Assembly (NCBI RefSeq): GCF_000003815.2
Contig: NC_049986.1
Coordinates: 7,831,918 to 7,895,917 of the forward strand
Length of the DNA stretch: 64,000 nt
Source of the DNA: Branchiostoma floridae
Taxonomy: Eukaryota > Chordata > Leptocardii > Amphioxiformes > Branchiostomatidae
Direction: 5' to 3'
Within the stretch, counting starts at the first letter, position 1. Each line of letters opens with the position of its first letter. The notes under the pieces were generated by a model, which had not been told where the DNA came from, made no database searches, and worked only from the letters and a program-made list of their open reading frames with translations. Both the position numbers and the translations under genes were made by a program. This document shows, piece by piece, positions 48,901-58,467 of this stretch.

Positions 48901-50087
48901 ATATGCTTACTTATGTACACCTATAACAAACTGACACAAGTCAAAATGTCGGCATTCGAATCATTCACTGTACCAATTAGAAGAATTATGGACCTTTTGC
49001 ATCGATTATGCAAATTAAACTCATTTACATAATTGGCATCTACCAATATTCCACCTGCCACAAACAACGTATATAACATGTACTTGAATCCTATAATGGA
49101 AAACACGGCAAATATAGATTTTCCTCATTAAATATGCAAGTTAAATGGCAATTTGCATGATTTGCAATTCATTATGTACATCTCTGTCAAAGCTACCTGC
49201 TAAATATCATGAATATCCGTCGGTCCTTTGTTCAGTTATTGTCCTTGGAAAGTTTTGACAAAAATGCCCCTGCAGTTCCAGAGCAAGCTGCTAGGACTTT
49301 CCGCACTCCACTTAAGCGTGAAAATGGGTACCTGACTTCGATCCGGGAGCTATATATATCAAAAAGGCTATGGAAAGAGTGGTTTGGTCTCCGCCTTCCA
49401 GCGCCACGCCTTAGTAAAGCCCACTTTACAAATCAAGAATTTAACTACGCCGACTTTTCGGCACTTTCGGCTGGAGTATGACCGGCGTTTGGCCGATTAC
49501 GCGGGCTTCGGACGATTGTGAGCAGCTCGGCTTGCGTTGGGGGCACTTCCAACAGAGTGTAAATTCAGCGATGCCTCGGCGACAACTTTTTATGAGATTT
49601 TGCATTGGTCTATCGCAAACTTCCTGTTAATATTATTTTTCTGGGTGCCCGTCGACCCCACGTAGACCTACATGTTTCCAAAAACTCAGAAGTTGAAGTT
49701 GAAACAAATGTTAGCTTTTTACAGGGTTAGTCCATTTCTAATTCAACTGTGTCCAAGAGATGCTACAATATCATGGGGTATATATAATCATTAGCGTTGG
49801 ATAGACGTCGCCCGATGTTGAAATTCAGCTAGCTCTGACCAATTTGGCCGGCGTTCGCATGAATTGAAAATCCACTGGTTCACTCACCGTACGGCCTGCC
49901 CAGGTTGTCCTGATGTTTGTTGACTTAACTATTATCCAAATGAGAAAATGATATACAGGGAAGGTTTTTAGCCATCAAATCTATAAAGACAGGCAAGAGA
50001 CGTACCTGTACCGTTCGTCAGTTGCGCAGTGACGGCACAGGTAAAACTGAGAACGGACCCGACCAAGAGAAACACCGCCCATGCCAT
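42909..50087 (-). CDS. Ionotropic glutamate receptor-like channel subunit, copy B
   Basis: Seven exons, read right to left: 50087-50006, 48612-48572, 47310-47128, 46539-46417, 45476-44730, 43956-43786, 42965-42909 (TGA); 467 residues, with the same intron positions and phases as copy A. It shares the signal peptide, S1 'DDGTWVGMVGELIRG', 'LTIASPRE', the pore 'QGVDYSPRSVSGR', the divergent M3 'LCTGAIVGL', M4 and the tail 'PTKKTDAAPSGNSADTNV'. Exon 5 is one codon longer ('FTDPRSQA' for 'FTARPQA'). The S2 segment that contacts the ligand alpha-carboxyl in AMPA receptors (Gly-Ser-Thr) is 'GRV' here and 'GAT' in copy A, so ligand preference may have changed or been lost. The reading frame is intact. 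A candidate AATAAA lies at 42276-42271. Confidence 0.91.
43182..43545. mobile_element. TIR MITE (GGCCATGTTGA family) in copy B intron 6
   Basis: Ends 'GGCCATGTTGATTTGATTAT' and 'ATAACCAAATCAACATGGC' are inverted repeats. Same family as 33339-33575 but at a non-equivalent site. Confidence 0.78.
45551..45696. mobile_element. TIR MITE shared by both receptor copies (B side)
   Basis: Partner of 33787-33950 at the equivalent position before exon 5. Ends 'CAGGGCAGTTCTGACTGGTT' and 'AACCAGTCAGAATCGCCCT'. Confidence 0.75.
46069..46304. mobile_element. TIR MITE private to copy B intron 4
   Basis: Left end 'AAGGTCGTATCTCACT' plus 'GCGGCACTGCGGGGTT', right end mirrored as 'CGCACTGCCGCACCGG' and 'GTGAGATACCGCCTT'. 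Same family as 47406-47651 and 4570-4642. Confidence 0.82.
47406..47651. mobile_element. TIR MITE private to copy B intron 2
   Basis: Ends 'AAGGTGGACTCTCACTGCAC' and 'GTGCAGTTAGAGTCCACCTT' are inverted repeats, 246 bases overall. Not seen at the equivalent place upstream of exon 3 in copy A. Confidence 0.85.
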
Positions 50088-51229
50088 GTTGTCAGACGTC
50101 AAATCTTTCTCTATCCGCTGTGTCTCTCAGTTATACGTGCCACACCTCAAGGACACGGTTGTACTGGATTCCTGAAGCCAAGAAGCGGACGGTACCAACA
50201 ATAATTTGTCACCAGTATGGGTGATCTTTTTTTTCGATTTCATGAAGCTGTGCAGAGGTCATGTGTTTCTTATCATCATTGGACGACAGCGAAAACTTTT
50301 GGTTTCTTTTCAGGGATTTATTCGCCCGCTTTTCATTTTTGTAGCATATTCTATCACCCCTTCCTTTTCTGTGTGGATTCTCCCTCCTAGAATCGCACCG
50401 AAAAAAGCTGTCAAACAATTTGTAAGGCATACCAGTTGTAGTGGGAGGTTCAAGTCGTGTCAGCCACAGGGGGTTAGAATGAGTTGAGCAGAAACCGACC
50501 GGGGCATGTCACACGTGGACAGCTAGCTCGGGATCGGAAGTCTTGACAAGAATGCCAAGAAACGTCCTATAGATCACTGACATCTTAAGATGTTTTCAAG
50601 ATGGTCATCTAAGATAAGAACTGCTGGTTGTTCTATCCATTGGACAATGCGGCTAGCTCTGTGCCTGGCTTTTCTTGTACCCAATAGTATCACGTTGGCT
50701 GTATAATGTGACATATTGGACTTCTTATCAAACTAATCATATGTAAGGCTACAGCAAGTAAATTTGATGGATGACATCAGCGCGCCCTTGAATTTTCGCC
50801 TGATCTAAAGTACTTTTTTTTCCACTCGAGAAAGTACAAAATAGGAAAATATATCGTGTGGTAGCCTTGATAGTACTTGTAGAAGTGTTAATAGTGAGGA
50901 ACATGTAGCCATGACCGTAGCTGTAGGATAACAAAAAAAAGACAGAATTATGCTATCCTGCCAAATGAAGCCATTTGGAGACCAAAATTAAATTTCTTGG
51001 CAGTTCAATACATGTACCTTTTAACTTGCTAGGTTCGAACAATCCATCCAGCCATATCATCCAGCCACATAGCCCGAGCTATCCTGATAAACCACAAACA
51101 CTATTATTACAAAAGCCACCAAAGACATAGCCTTCTGGGCAAAGGTAAAAAACACCATTTCCTTATCGTGTAATAAGATTCCCGGTTTGATTTTAGTTGT
51201 GAGTTTGAAAAATGAATCTTGAGGCCCAA

Positions 51230-51765
51230 CCCCACGGGATTACATAGGCGTCACTCACACGAAAGCGACAAAAGCTACCTGTTGTGTTGTGTCTTTTGGC
51301 TCCTTTCTTGGTTAGGGTTTGACGACCAGGGACGATGATATGTAGAGTTGACTATGTTTATTCTAGCCTTCTAGTCTACATGTGATATGGCGCAGTGCTA
51401 CAAGTTTACTCAGAGTGAAGTATCTGAAAGTAGTTCTGACTAAGGCCCCAAAGGTGCTAAGCATTTGCCTGATGAAAACATCTGGATATACAATAAATAT
51501 TCCTCTTTCTTTCTTTTCTTTTCCTCTGTTCTTACAGGACATAGACATGGCGCTGGGGTTGACCATCACCTCCCCGAGGGAAGCAGTCATCGCCAAAAAT
51601 AGTTACTGTATCATTGCAATTAGCCTATTGGTCAAGAAGCCTTTAGCAATAATAAAAAAAAAAATTTATATGATCCAGGCTAAGATATACAAAAAAAGAG
51701 TATCTTGAATTGAAAGTTCATCTGTGTTGGTAGAAGTAATTCCGAATAAAGAACTGTATATGTTG
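51230..51765 (+). pseudogene. Degenerate third copy of receptor exon 4 with flanking introns
   Basis: 51539 onward matches exon 4 ('DIDMALGLTITSPREAVI', then 'LLVKKPLA'), preceded by the same intron 3 end ('CTCTGTTCTTACAG'). The middle of the exon (codons for 'DFSTVVLDERLE') is replaced by 51 bases of unrelated in-frame sequence. The donor is lost to an A-rich run. After the exon it follows the copy B form of intron 4 ('GAGTATCTTGAATTGAAAG', 'TTCATCTGTGTTGGTAGAAG'). It is in the plus orientation, opposite to copy B. No other receptor exons are present. Confidence 0.75.
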
Positions 51766-51878
51766 AATTTCCAAACAGGAAATCGGAATGACCTTAATTG
51801 TCGACTATTGTCTTTGTCATGGAATGGGCAATCCACTACTTCCACGACGTCACGTCATGTAGATAGCACGTATCTTTA

Positions 51879-51982
51879 CAGAGGGTCGTAAATGCCAGAT
51901 AACCTGTGTACATCCGTGCTCACCGTCCATCGCTGAACAGAGACCGGGGCGACACGTGTTATCTGGCATTTACGACCCTCTG
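51879..51982. mobile_element. Palindrome, 25-base arms
   Basis: 'CAGAGGGTCGTAAATGCCAG' (plus ATAAC) at 51879-51903 is mirrored exactly at 51958-51982. It separates minus-oriented (51760-51878) and plus-oriented (51983-52115) Penelope-like tail remnants. Confidence 0.8.
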
Positions 51983-52115
51983 CTGCAGTCGTGTGTCCCT
52001 GACGTCACGTCCGAAAGCTACAGCAGACGGGTCCATTCCGTGAACAAGGCTGACGGAGTCGGCTGAAAATTTGGCGTAAGTCCCAATCTAACTTGGTGTT
52101 GGTTACGTAAAGTTT

Positions 52116-54272
52116 AGTCTTTTCCGTTATGTGCTATTCACTTTTTTCTCTTCATTATTATCTCCATGAAAATGGGGATATTGTTTTGGGTGTGTCTGTG
52201 TGTGTGTGTTTCCGGATATTTGTGGTTAGCATAACTTTAGAACCTCTGGATGGATTGTAATGATATTTGGCAAGTGGATAGAGATAATAGGAAGACGACG
52301 GTCAAGGTCGATTTCGGTCCCTCGGTATGTGACTTCACCATCAAAAAGGCTATTGAACTACTTTTTAACACTGAAAAAACCAATAAATGATCATTAGAAC
52401 ACCATGTTAACAGCGACATTAAGATTTATTTCTCCACATTGAATAAAGGATACATAAATCGCTGAACATAAGACCGTGAGGTGAACCAGTATGATTTCTA
52501 TAGGATGTAGGGATTACTCCATCACAAATACCAGAAATGTATTTCGTCAATGTATGTTATTAACTCTTAACTTTAAAGTTGATTTGGCTGGTGCTTATTT
52601 AATATGTTTGTTACTCTTAGTACAGTTTGGGGATTTTAACCCTCATATGCCCTTGACTGTCAATTATAGAGCCAGATCCCTCAAGAACCATACTGGTTAA
52701 CCCCTTACAAGTTTAGTATTGTATAGAATTATCAGGACTCGGCAAATACAAAATAACACCTGTACCTCGGCATTACATCGACAACTGACGTAAGGTGTGC
52801 CAAAAGTGTTTGGCCAAAGCAAGTAGCTTTTATGGATGACATCAGTGGGCATATTGCTTTTAGCCAGATTTTGAGGAAAATAGAACATAAGTATTTTTAC
52901 TCTCCATGCCAGTGAAGATCAACATACCGAAAGTTGTTTAAAAAAAAAGGTTGTAAAAATCTATCACTTTGATTACAAAATGGAATTTGCATAATTTATG
53001 CACATTGCTTCTTTTATTCGCTTTCTAATGGCAGAGTTAATTTTTGGTAGTTACGGGAGGTATTAAAGAAACCTAAGAGTTTGTAGATACAGACAGGGGT
53101 GGAGAAATTCCTTACTTTTATGAGTTTTTTTATTTATATTGTCATATAGAAATGCTCGCATGATTATGTTGAACTTTTTAGATCTTAACACGTAAAACAT
53201 TCAAAATCATTGCCTTTTTGGTTGAATTACCATGTTTTATCACCACAATTCTTTTTACAAGGTTTCTTGTCTTCAAGTCTTATTTTTCCCCACCTTGTTT
53301 TTTTTTTTTTGCCTGAGTGCTTTAAACGTGGAGTCTCAAGAGGATGTCATCCATGAGAAGTCTTGTTGCGGCCTTAACAACTTAACATTTAAGGCTAAAC
53401 AGACATTGGGAGTGATCAAACATAATTTGTGAGCATCATCAGTGCCTTGCAAGGATAAAATGACTTCAATACACGTCACTATTAGACCCAACCCTAGAAT
53501 ATGCCACAGCAGTTAGGGATCCATGTCCAAAGAAAGCCAAGGAAAGACCTCCATGTAAACTACCATATTCTGTACGAATAACTACAACATGGGTCCTAGT
53601 GTAACCGATTAATTACAGTCAATATCACTGCAAAAAATGTTCAGGCTATGCACGATGTACAAAATGACTGATAAACTGGTGGATGTACCAACTATTTACT
53701 ATATCGAATGCAATGTTAACGACTGGATACAACAATGTTGGAATTATATGATATACTTCACAGTCACTGGCTACACGTAAATCTATATGCCAAATACTGA
53801 ATAAATGATACATAAACCACTGAATACAAGACCTTGAGGTGATCCAGTTTGATTTCTGTGGAATGCAGGGTTTACTCCATCACAAATACCAGAAATGTAT
53901 TTCTTCAGCATCTCTTCTTAATTCTATTTGCATTTTAAGGTTTATTTGGCTACTATAGTATACGAGTTAGATAATAATATATGTTTTCCAGCATTTTCCG
54001 AGAATAGTTTCATCAGGTTGGTAGAATATAGGATGTAAATACCTACTGGTTGTGTAAAAAGAATTCTCCTATATTCTATGGAAATTTTCACTTTTTTTTT
54101 GCTTCTGATATATTTTGCATCTCAAAATATTTCTGGACTATCCATTTATAGAGCCAGATCCCATAGTAACCATACTGATTCACCCCTTACATGTTTAACA
54201 TTGTATAGAATTTTTAGGCTTCAGCAACTACAGGAACCCACTAAAACTGGTGCCTGTGCTTATTTCCATTTA
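52116..54272. repeat. Dispersed repeats; no gene recognised
   Basis: 52120-52380 matches the dispersed repeat flanking both receptor copies ('TATGTGCTATTCACTTTTTT', 'AGAACCTCTGGATGGAT'). 52430-52740 and 53795-54215 are a direct-repeat pair sharing 'TACTCCATCACAAATACCAG' and 'TAGAGCCAGATCCC'. The remainder is AT-rich with no supported gene. Confidence 0.5.
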
Positions 54273-54768
54273 GGCCACAGGGAGTAAATTTTATGGATGA
54301 CATCCAATGCAGACTGCAAAAATAATGAGATAGGGCGAAAAAAAAACAAGTTGGCTAAAAAAAGATGGCTAATTTTCCTAATAGACACCATAAACATTGT
54401 GACAGGAATTGCAGTGACAAAGCATGGTACCACAGACAGCAAATCATCCATTCCTGTATTCAAGACGTGTAGCAAAGTGACACTCATGTGGTAGACTGGT
54501 ATCACTTACCAAGTTGGCAACTACGCTCATGACTTCCAAAGTGGTGCCACTTTTGCAACAATCCAACTAGTTTCACTTCTACAACTACAGCCTTGGCTAC
54601 CCAGCTAGTGTCACTTCTACAAGTACAATCACTAGAATACGCATATTTCCCATTTTGGTACTTTCTCATCATATTGACCATCTCCGAAGAAGAAGAAAAA
54701 AGTTTTTTTCTGAAATCAGGCGAAAATTAAAGCGCGCGTGGATGTCATCCATAAAATTTACATGCTTT
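54273..54768. mobile_element. TIR MITE related to 16638-16800, longer
   Basis: Left 'GCCACAGGGAGTAAATTTTA' with 'TGGATGACATCC', right 'GGATGTCATCCATAAAATTT'. It also shares 'CAGACTGCAAAAATAATGAG' with 16671. The outer ends have diverged. Confidence 0.6.
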
Positions 54769-56652
54769 CGCATTAGACAGTTTTTGGTCCAAATGAGTGT
54801 AATGCATCAATATTTGTTCTTCCTCCTGCCTCAATTATTCTACTCTGTGATAATCTTTAAAATTAAGCTCAGAAATGTTAACCATCTACTATCCAACCAC
54901 AGCCATTTCTAAGTCTTTCAGGCTGTCGTCATGTTCTGATTTATACTTAGTTTATTAATAAGCATTCTACATTTGCATTCCTCATTCATAACTAGCCATA
55001 GCATTCTATGTGTCATGTATTTCATCAATCATTTACTCCATCGATTGACTGTTGATATTTCTAAATTGTTATTCTTTAATGTATCTTATATTTCTACTTT
55101 ATTTAGATTAGCATTAACTTAGATGAGAGGAGGAGGGCTTTGTACAAGCCATGTAGGATTCTCCAGCAATTTTATGTACTTTTCTATAATTTCTTGTTTT
55201 GTTTTTATGTGCAAAATAAAGAAGTAGATAAATACATCAATAAATGGCCTCAAGTAGGGTGCATTTGTTGATAAATTACCAACTATCGTAAGGCTACACA
55301 AGCATTGGGTGTGATCAAACGTAATTTATGGGAAAAAAGTCACGATTTTCGGCATCAACCTCTACTTTGAGAGTAGGCAAGTTCAGCAAAGATAAGATTA
55401 GGTACAAACACATCACTAGTAAGGCAAAATATGCCAAAACAGCATCATTTCCCTGTAAAAAAAAGCCAAAGACTAACGGGAAAGAGTACCAAGCTGACCT
55501 ACAACGTTCATGGGTGCTATTGTCCCCAATTGAAGACAAATCTACCGTGGATGTCACTCAAAGGAGGAACAAAAATGTCAAGACTTTGCATGATATGCCA
55601 AATGACAATAAATCGGTTGACATACGCTCGTATCAACTACTTAGTACCTAGGTTGGAAAATAAATTTCGGAAAAAAACTGCTTCCGTGCCACGTACATGC
55701 CTACGAAGCTTATGTTTTTGGCAGAAGGACGGTAATATAGTGACTATACAATTGAGTTTCCTTTTCCTTCCTGATTTCTAACCATAATGGTAAAATTCAG
55801 CTAGAATATTTGATTTGATATTTTCTTACTGAAAATGTGCAAGTCAATGTGACTTATATAAAGCAAATACAGCATATTTTACTCGGGAGAGTCACCTAGT
55901 ATTCTCATGCCCAATGCACACCGAACGAAGGCATGTCAAATCTCAGACCATTAGACTTCCGTACAGTGACATTTTTCTATGCACATGTACATTTTTGGTA
56001 CTGAAATACTTCTGTCAGGAGTCCAACAGATTTTTGGGTCTGAATATAGCAAAGCTCTCCAAATCATTTTTAATTGGTGTGAGTCAAAAATGCTAGTATG
56101 GTCATTATGCTCTACGCACCCTCTTAGAAAATTTACCTTTTACACTCTGACACAAAATGACTAAATTTACATTTTAGGGTTGAAAATGGCATAGAAACCT
56201 CATTAACATAATTCCATAGGAAATGCAATAAAATAATTCTCAATGAAAAAAAATAAAACATAATGTATTTCACTTTTATCTGCATATATCCATAGTATGG
56301 TTTGAAAGAAATCATTAGGATCAGAACTATAGGCTTATAATAGTCACTGTTCTTAGTTAGTATTTACTTGCACATGTACCACTGTCAATCATTCTAAACT
56401 GGATTACAGAAAACGTGATGTCTTATCATGAAGGTAGATGTAAAGGTATGGTACAATGCACTTACATTCAGATGATCTTGTTTCCACTTTGTACTCATCT
56501 GTTGATTCTGCAGTTCTTCTACTGTAATGCGACTGTTCCTTGCCCGGTTACTGTGTTCTGTAAGCCTGTGGGCCACAGGCTGTGGTAGTCGTTGTAGCAT
56601 CTAAGTGTCCTGGCTGTATTCAGGATTGACTGTATCTCTTGTGTCCAGGATT
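54769..56652. other. No gene recognised
   Basis: AT-rich intergenic DNA. A lysine-rich open frame at 55328-55651 (plus) has no recognisable domain and lacks support. 55290-55330 repeats a block of 53390-53430 ('TAAGGCTA', 'GTGTGATCAAAC'). Confidence 0.45.
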
Positions 56653-56829
56653 CTACCATGCCATCTTTGGACGTGGTTTGTCAAACACGAACAGTTCTGC
56701 TGTGTGTTGGTCCGGTGCGTCGTTGTCTTGTAGACAGATGGTGTCGTGTGTTAACCGAGGAGGGGTACCCACGGTTTCGTCCCTGGGCTGAGCTGAGGAT
56801 AGTGCTGTGAATCCGTGGCGTTGTATGGG

Positions 56830-57216
56830 TGGAGCATTTTCCTGGTCTTGTGAATGATCATTGAGATGTGCTGGTGGTTCTCTGTGTATGTCTGCTCGTG
56901 CGGTGAAGCTCTGCGGAAGTTTAGAAGAAGTGTTTGCTGCATTGCCTTGCCCATGGTCATTGAGAGTTGGTTCTCTGTTTATGTCTGCTCGTACGGTGAA
57001 GCTGTGCGGATGCTTAGAAGAAGTGATTGTTGCATTGCCTTGTCCATGATCATTGAGAGGTGGTGCTGGTTCTCTGTGTATGCCTGCTCGTACGGTGAAG
57101 CTGTGCGGCTATTTATAAGAAGTGTTTGTTGTCTTGCCTTGTCCATGGCCATTGAGAGGTAGTGTTGGCTCTCTGTGTATGTCTGCTCGCGCGGTGAAGC
57201 TGTCCGGATGTTTTGA
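56830..57216 (-). repeat. In-frame tandem repeats (about 31-33 codons) spanning the GPCR stop
   Basis: Four units of about 93-99 bases read in the GPCR frame, each with a core like 'SKHPxSFTxRADIxREP' and 'LNDHGQGNAxxTS'. Unit 1 is inside the ORF; unit 2 begins with the TAG (position of the His/Leu after Lys in other units); units 3 and 4 are fully open. Confidence 0.88.
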
Positions 57217-58467
57217 AGGAGGGCCTGCTGTCTTCTGTCCTCGCTCTCTGGGAGGTGATCGTTTATCTTTCTGTACACCTGATAGTCGGAGAGGTGGCAT
57301 GGAAGGAATACCTTCTGTCTGCATCATTTTTGAGGCACATCCAGCTCCATCTGTACTGCTCCCAGCCTTGTAAGTGTGACGAGTTGTGCTGGAGGTGTCT
57401 TCTTCTATCTGTGTCAGCCTTGAAAAGGGTGGAGCTTCTGCCACTTCTATTGTAGATCCCCCTTGTCCACGGACAGGTCCACTGAAGACGGCCATCTCCA
57501 AGTCTTGCCTCTGTTGACCATGGGGTGGTGGTGCCTGTGCCACAGGAGCATTGCTCGGCCAGCCAAATGTCTCCCTCAGTGCTCTGCGGAAGTCTGGCAT
57601 CCTGAAGCTGTAGACGATGGGGTTGACCATAGATGACAGAGTCGTGTAAAGCAGTGCACCGATCCGTGTTATGATTGCATTTTGTTTTGTAGGTACATTC
57701 TGACGACTCGATACAATCATAAGGACAACGGTTCCACCCCACACAGCTAGGCTTATGACATGAGGTGCCAACTTTTTGAAGGCCCTGGTCTGGTAGAGCC
57801 ACAGGTCACGGTTTTCATCCCTCTGCTGTTGTTTTCTTGCCTCTTTGAGGATGGCGACGTAGCAAATGAAGATGACGAGGGCAGCCAGGGCAGCCGATCC
57901 TGTCATGATATGTTGAAAGACATCTGTTGGACCAGCGCTGTCTTCCTGTAAACCACACTGCGAGGTAGTGTCGGGATTCTCCAGGTTTTCGACGGCTATG
58001 TACGCGACCCGTGAGAGCAACGAAATGGCCAGGACTCCAACCATGCCAACAACCACACGCTTTGTGGTGACTTTCTGGTGGTAGTGCAGCGGTTGGCAGA
58101 TGAAGTAATACAGTTCCATTGCCATCAAGACGTATGTGCCACTCATGGATGATGCAAAAAATCCAAAAAGCTGTCTCCGCAGTCGACATACCGTTTGACT
58201 GTTGCTGTCATCCGTCTGGAAACTCAGGTAGATATCTGTAGGAACCACGCTGCACATGAAGATGATGTCGTATGCCGCCAGGCTGCACCGAAGGTAGTTA
58301 GAAGGCTTTTGGAGATACTCCTTCTTGTAGACCAAGTAGAGAACCAGCAGGCCACACCCCACAGCCACCACCAGGCTGAATATGAGGTACGCAGTCTGGA
58401 GACCAAGAGACGTCGAACCCAAAGATTGGGCGACATTCCAAGCGGAGAACTGGTCGTCTTCTGCCAT
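57109..58467 (-). CDS. Intronless rhodopsin-class GPCR, odorant-receptor-like
   Basis: A single open frame of 452 residues from ATG 58467 to TAG 57109. Seven hydrophobic segments: TM1 about 25-47, TM2 about 60-82 with 'SLAAYD' (Asp67), TM3 from Cys94, ending at 'MELYYFICQPLHY' (118-120 are E-L-Y where DRY is usual), TM4 about 137-157, extracellular loop 2 with Cys171, TM5 about 186-207, TM6 about 232-253, TM7 with 'NPIVYSFRMPDFRRAL' (NPxxY at 282-286). The 'ICQPLHYHQKVT' pattern and lack of introns resemble lancelet odorant-type receptors; the ligand is unknown. The C-terminal tail is long (about 150 residues) and hydrophilic. Its end enters a tandem repeat, and the same frame stays open for 151 further codons after the TAG, to TAG 56653. 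Confidence 0.85.
   Translation of the reverse strand: MAEDDQFSAWNVAQSLGSTSLGLQTAYLIFSLVVAVGCGLLVLYLVYKKEYLQKPSNYLRCSLAAYDIIFMCSVVPTDIYLSFQTDDSNSQTVCRLRRQLFGFFASSMSGTYVLMAMELYYFICQPLHYHQKVTTKRVVVGMVGVLAISLLSRVAYIAVENLENPDTTSQCGLQEDSAGPTDVFQHIMTGSAALAALVIFICYVAILKEARKQQQRDENRDLWLYQTRAFKKLAPHVISLAVWGGTVVLMIVSSRQNVPTKQNAIITRIGALLYTTLSSMVNPIVYSFRMPDFRRALRETFGWPSNAPVAQAPPPHGQQRQDLEMAVFSGPVRGQGGSTIEVAEAPPFSRLTQIEEDTSSTTRHTYKAGSSTDGAGCASKMMQTEGIPSMPPLRLSGVQKDKRSPPRERGQKTAGPPSKHPDSFTARADIHREPTLPLNGHGQGKTTNTSYK

Larger units (their letters stand above)
41555..50680 (-). repeat. Inverted duplication, arm B
   Basis: Reverse-complement partner of arm A (29205-38040). It keeps the Penelope-like fragment uninterrupted (41958-41558) and carries private MITEs at 43182, 46069 and 47406. 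The arms point tail to tail around a spacer of about 3.5 kb. Confidence 0.88.

Noticed and set aside
49209-49481. 90-codon plus open frame inside copy B intron 1
   Set aside because: Antisense to the receptor gene, no recognisable features, and not preserved in arm A.
55328-55651. 107-codon lysine-rich plus open frame
   Set aside because: Low-complexity composition, no domain, no intron context, and surrounded by dispersed repeats.
56979-57278. 99-codon minus open frame with repeated 'RTASPYEQ' units
   Set aside because: Out-of-frame reading of the GPCR tail tandem repeat. The GPCR frame explains the same DNA.
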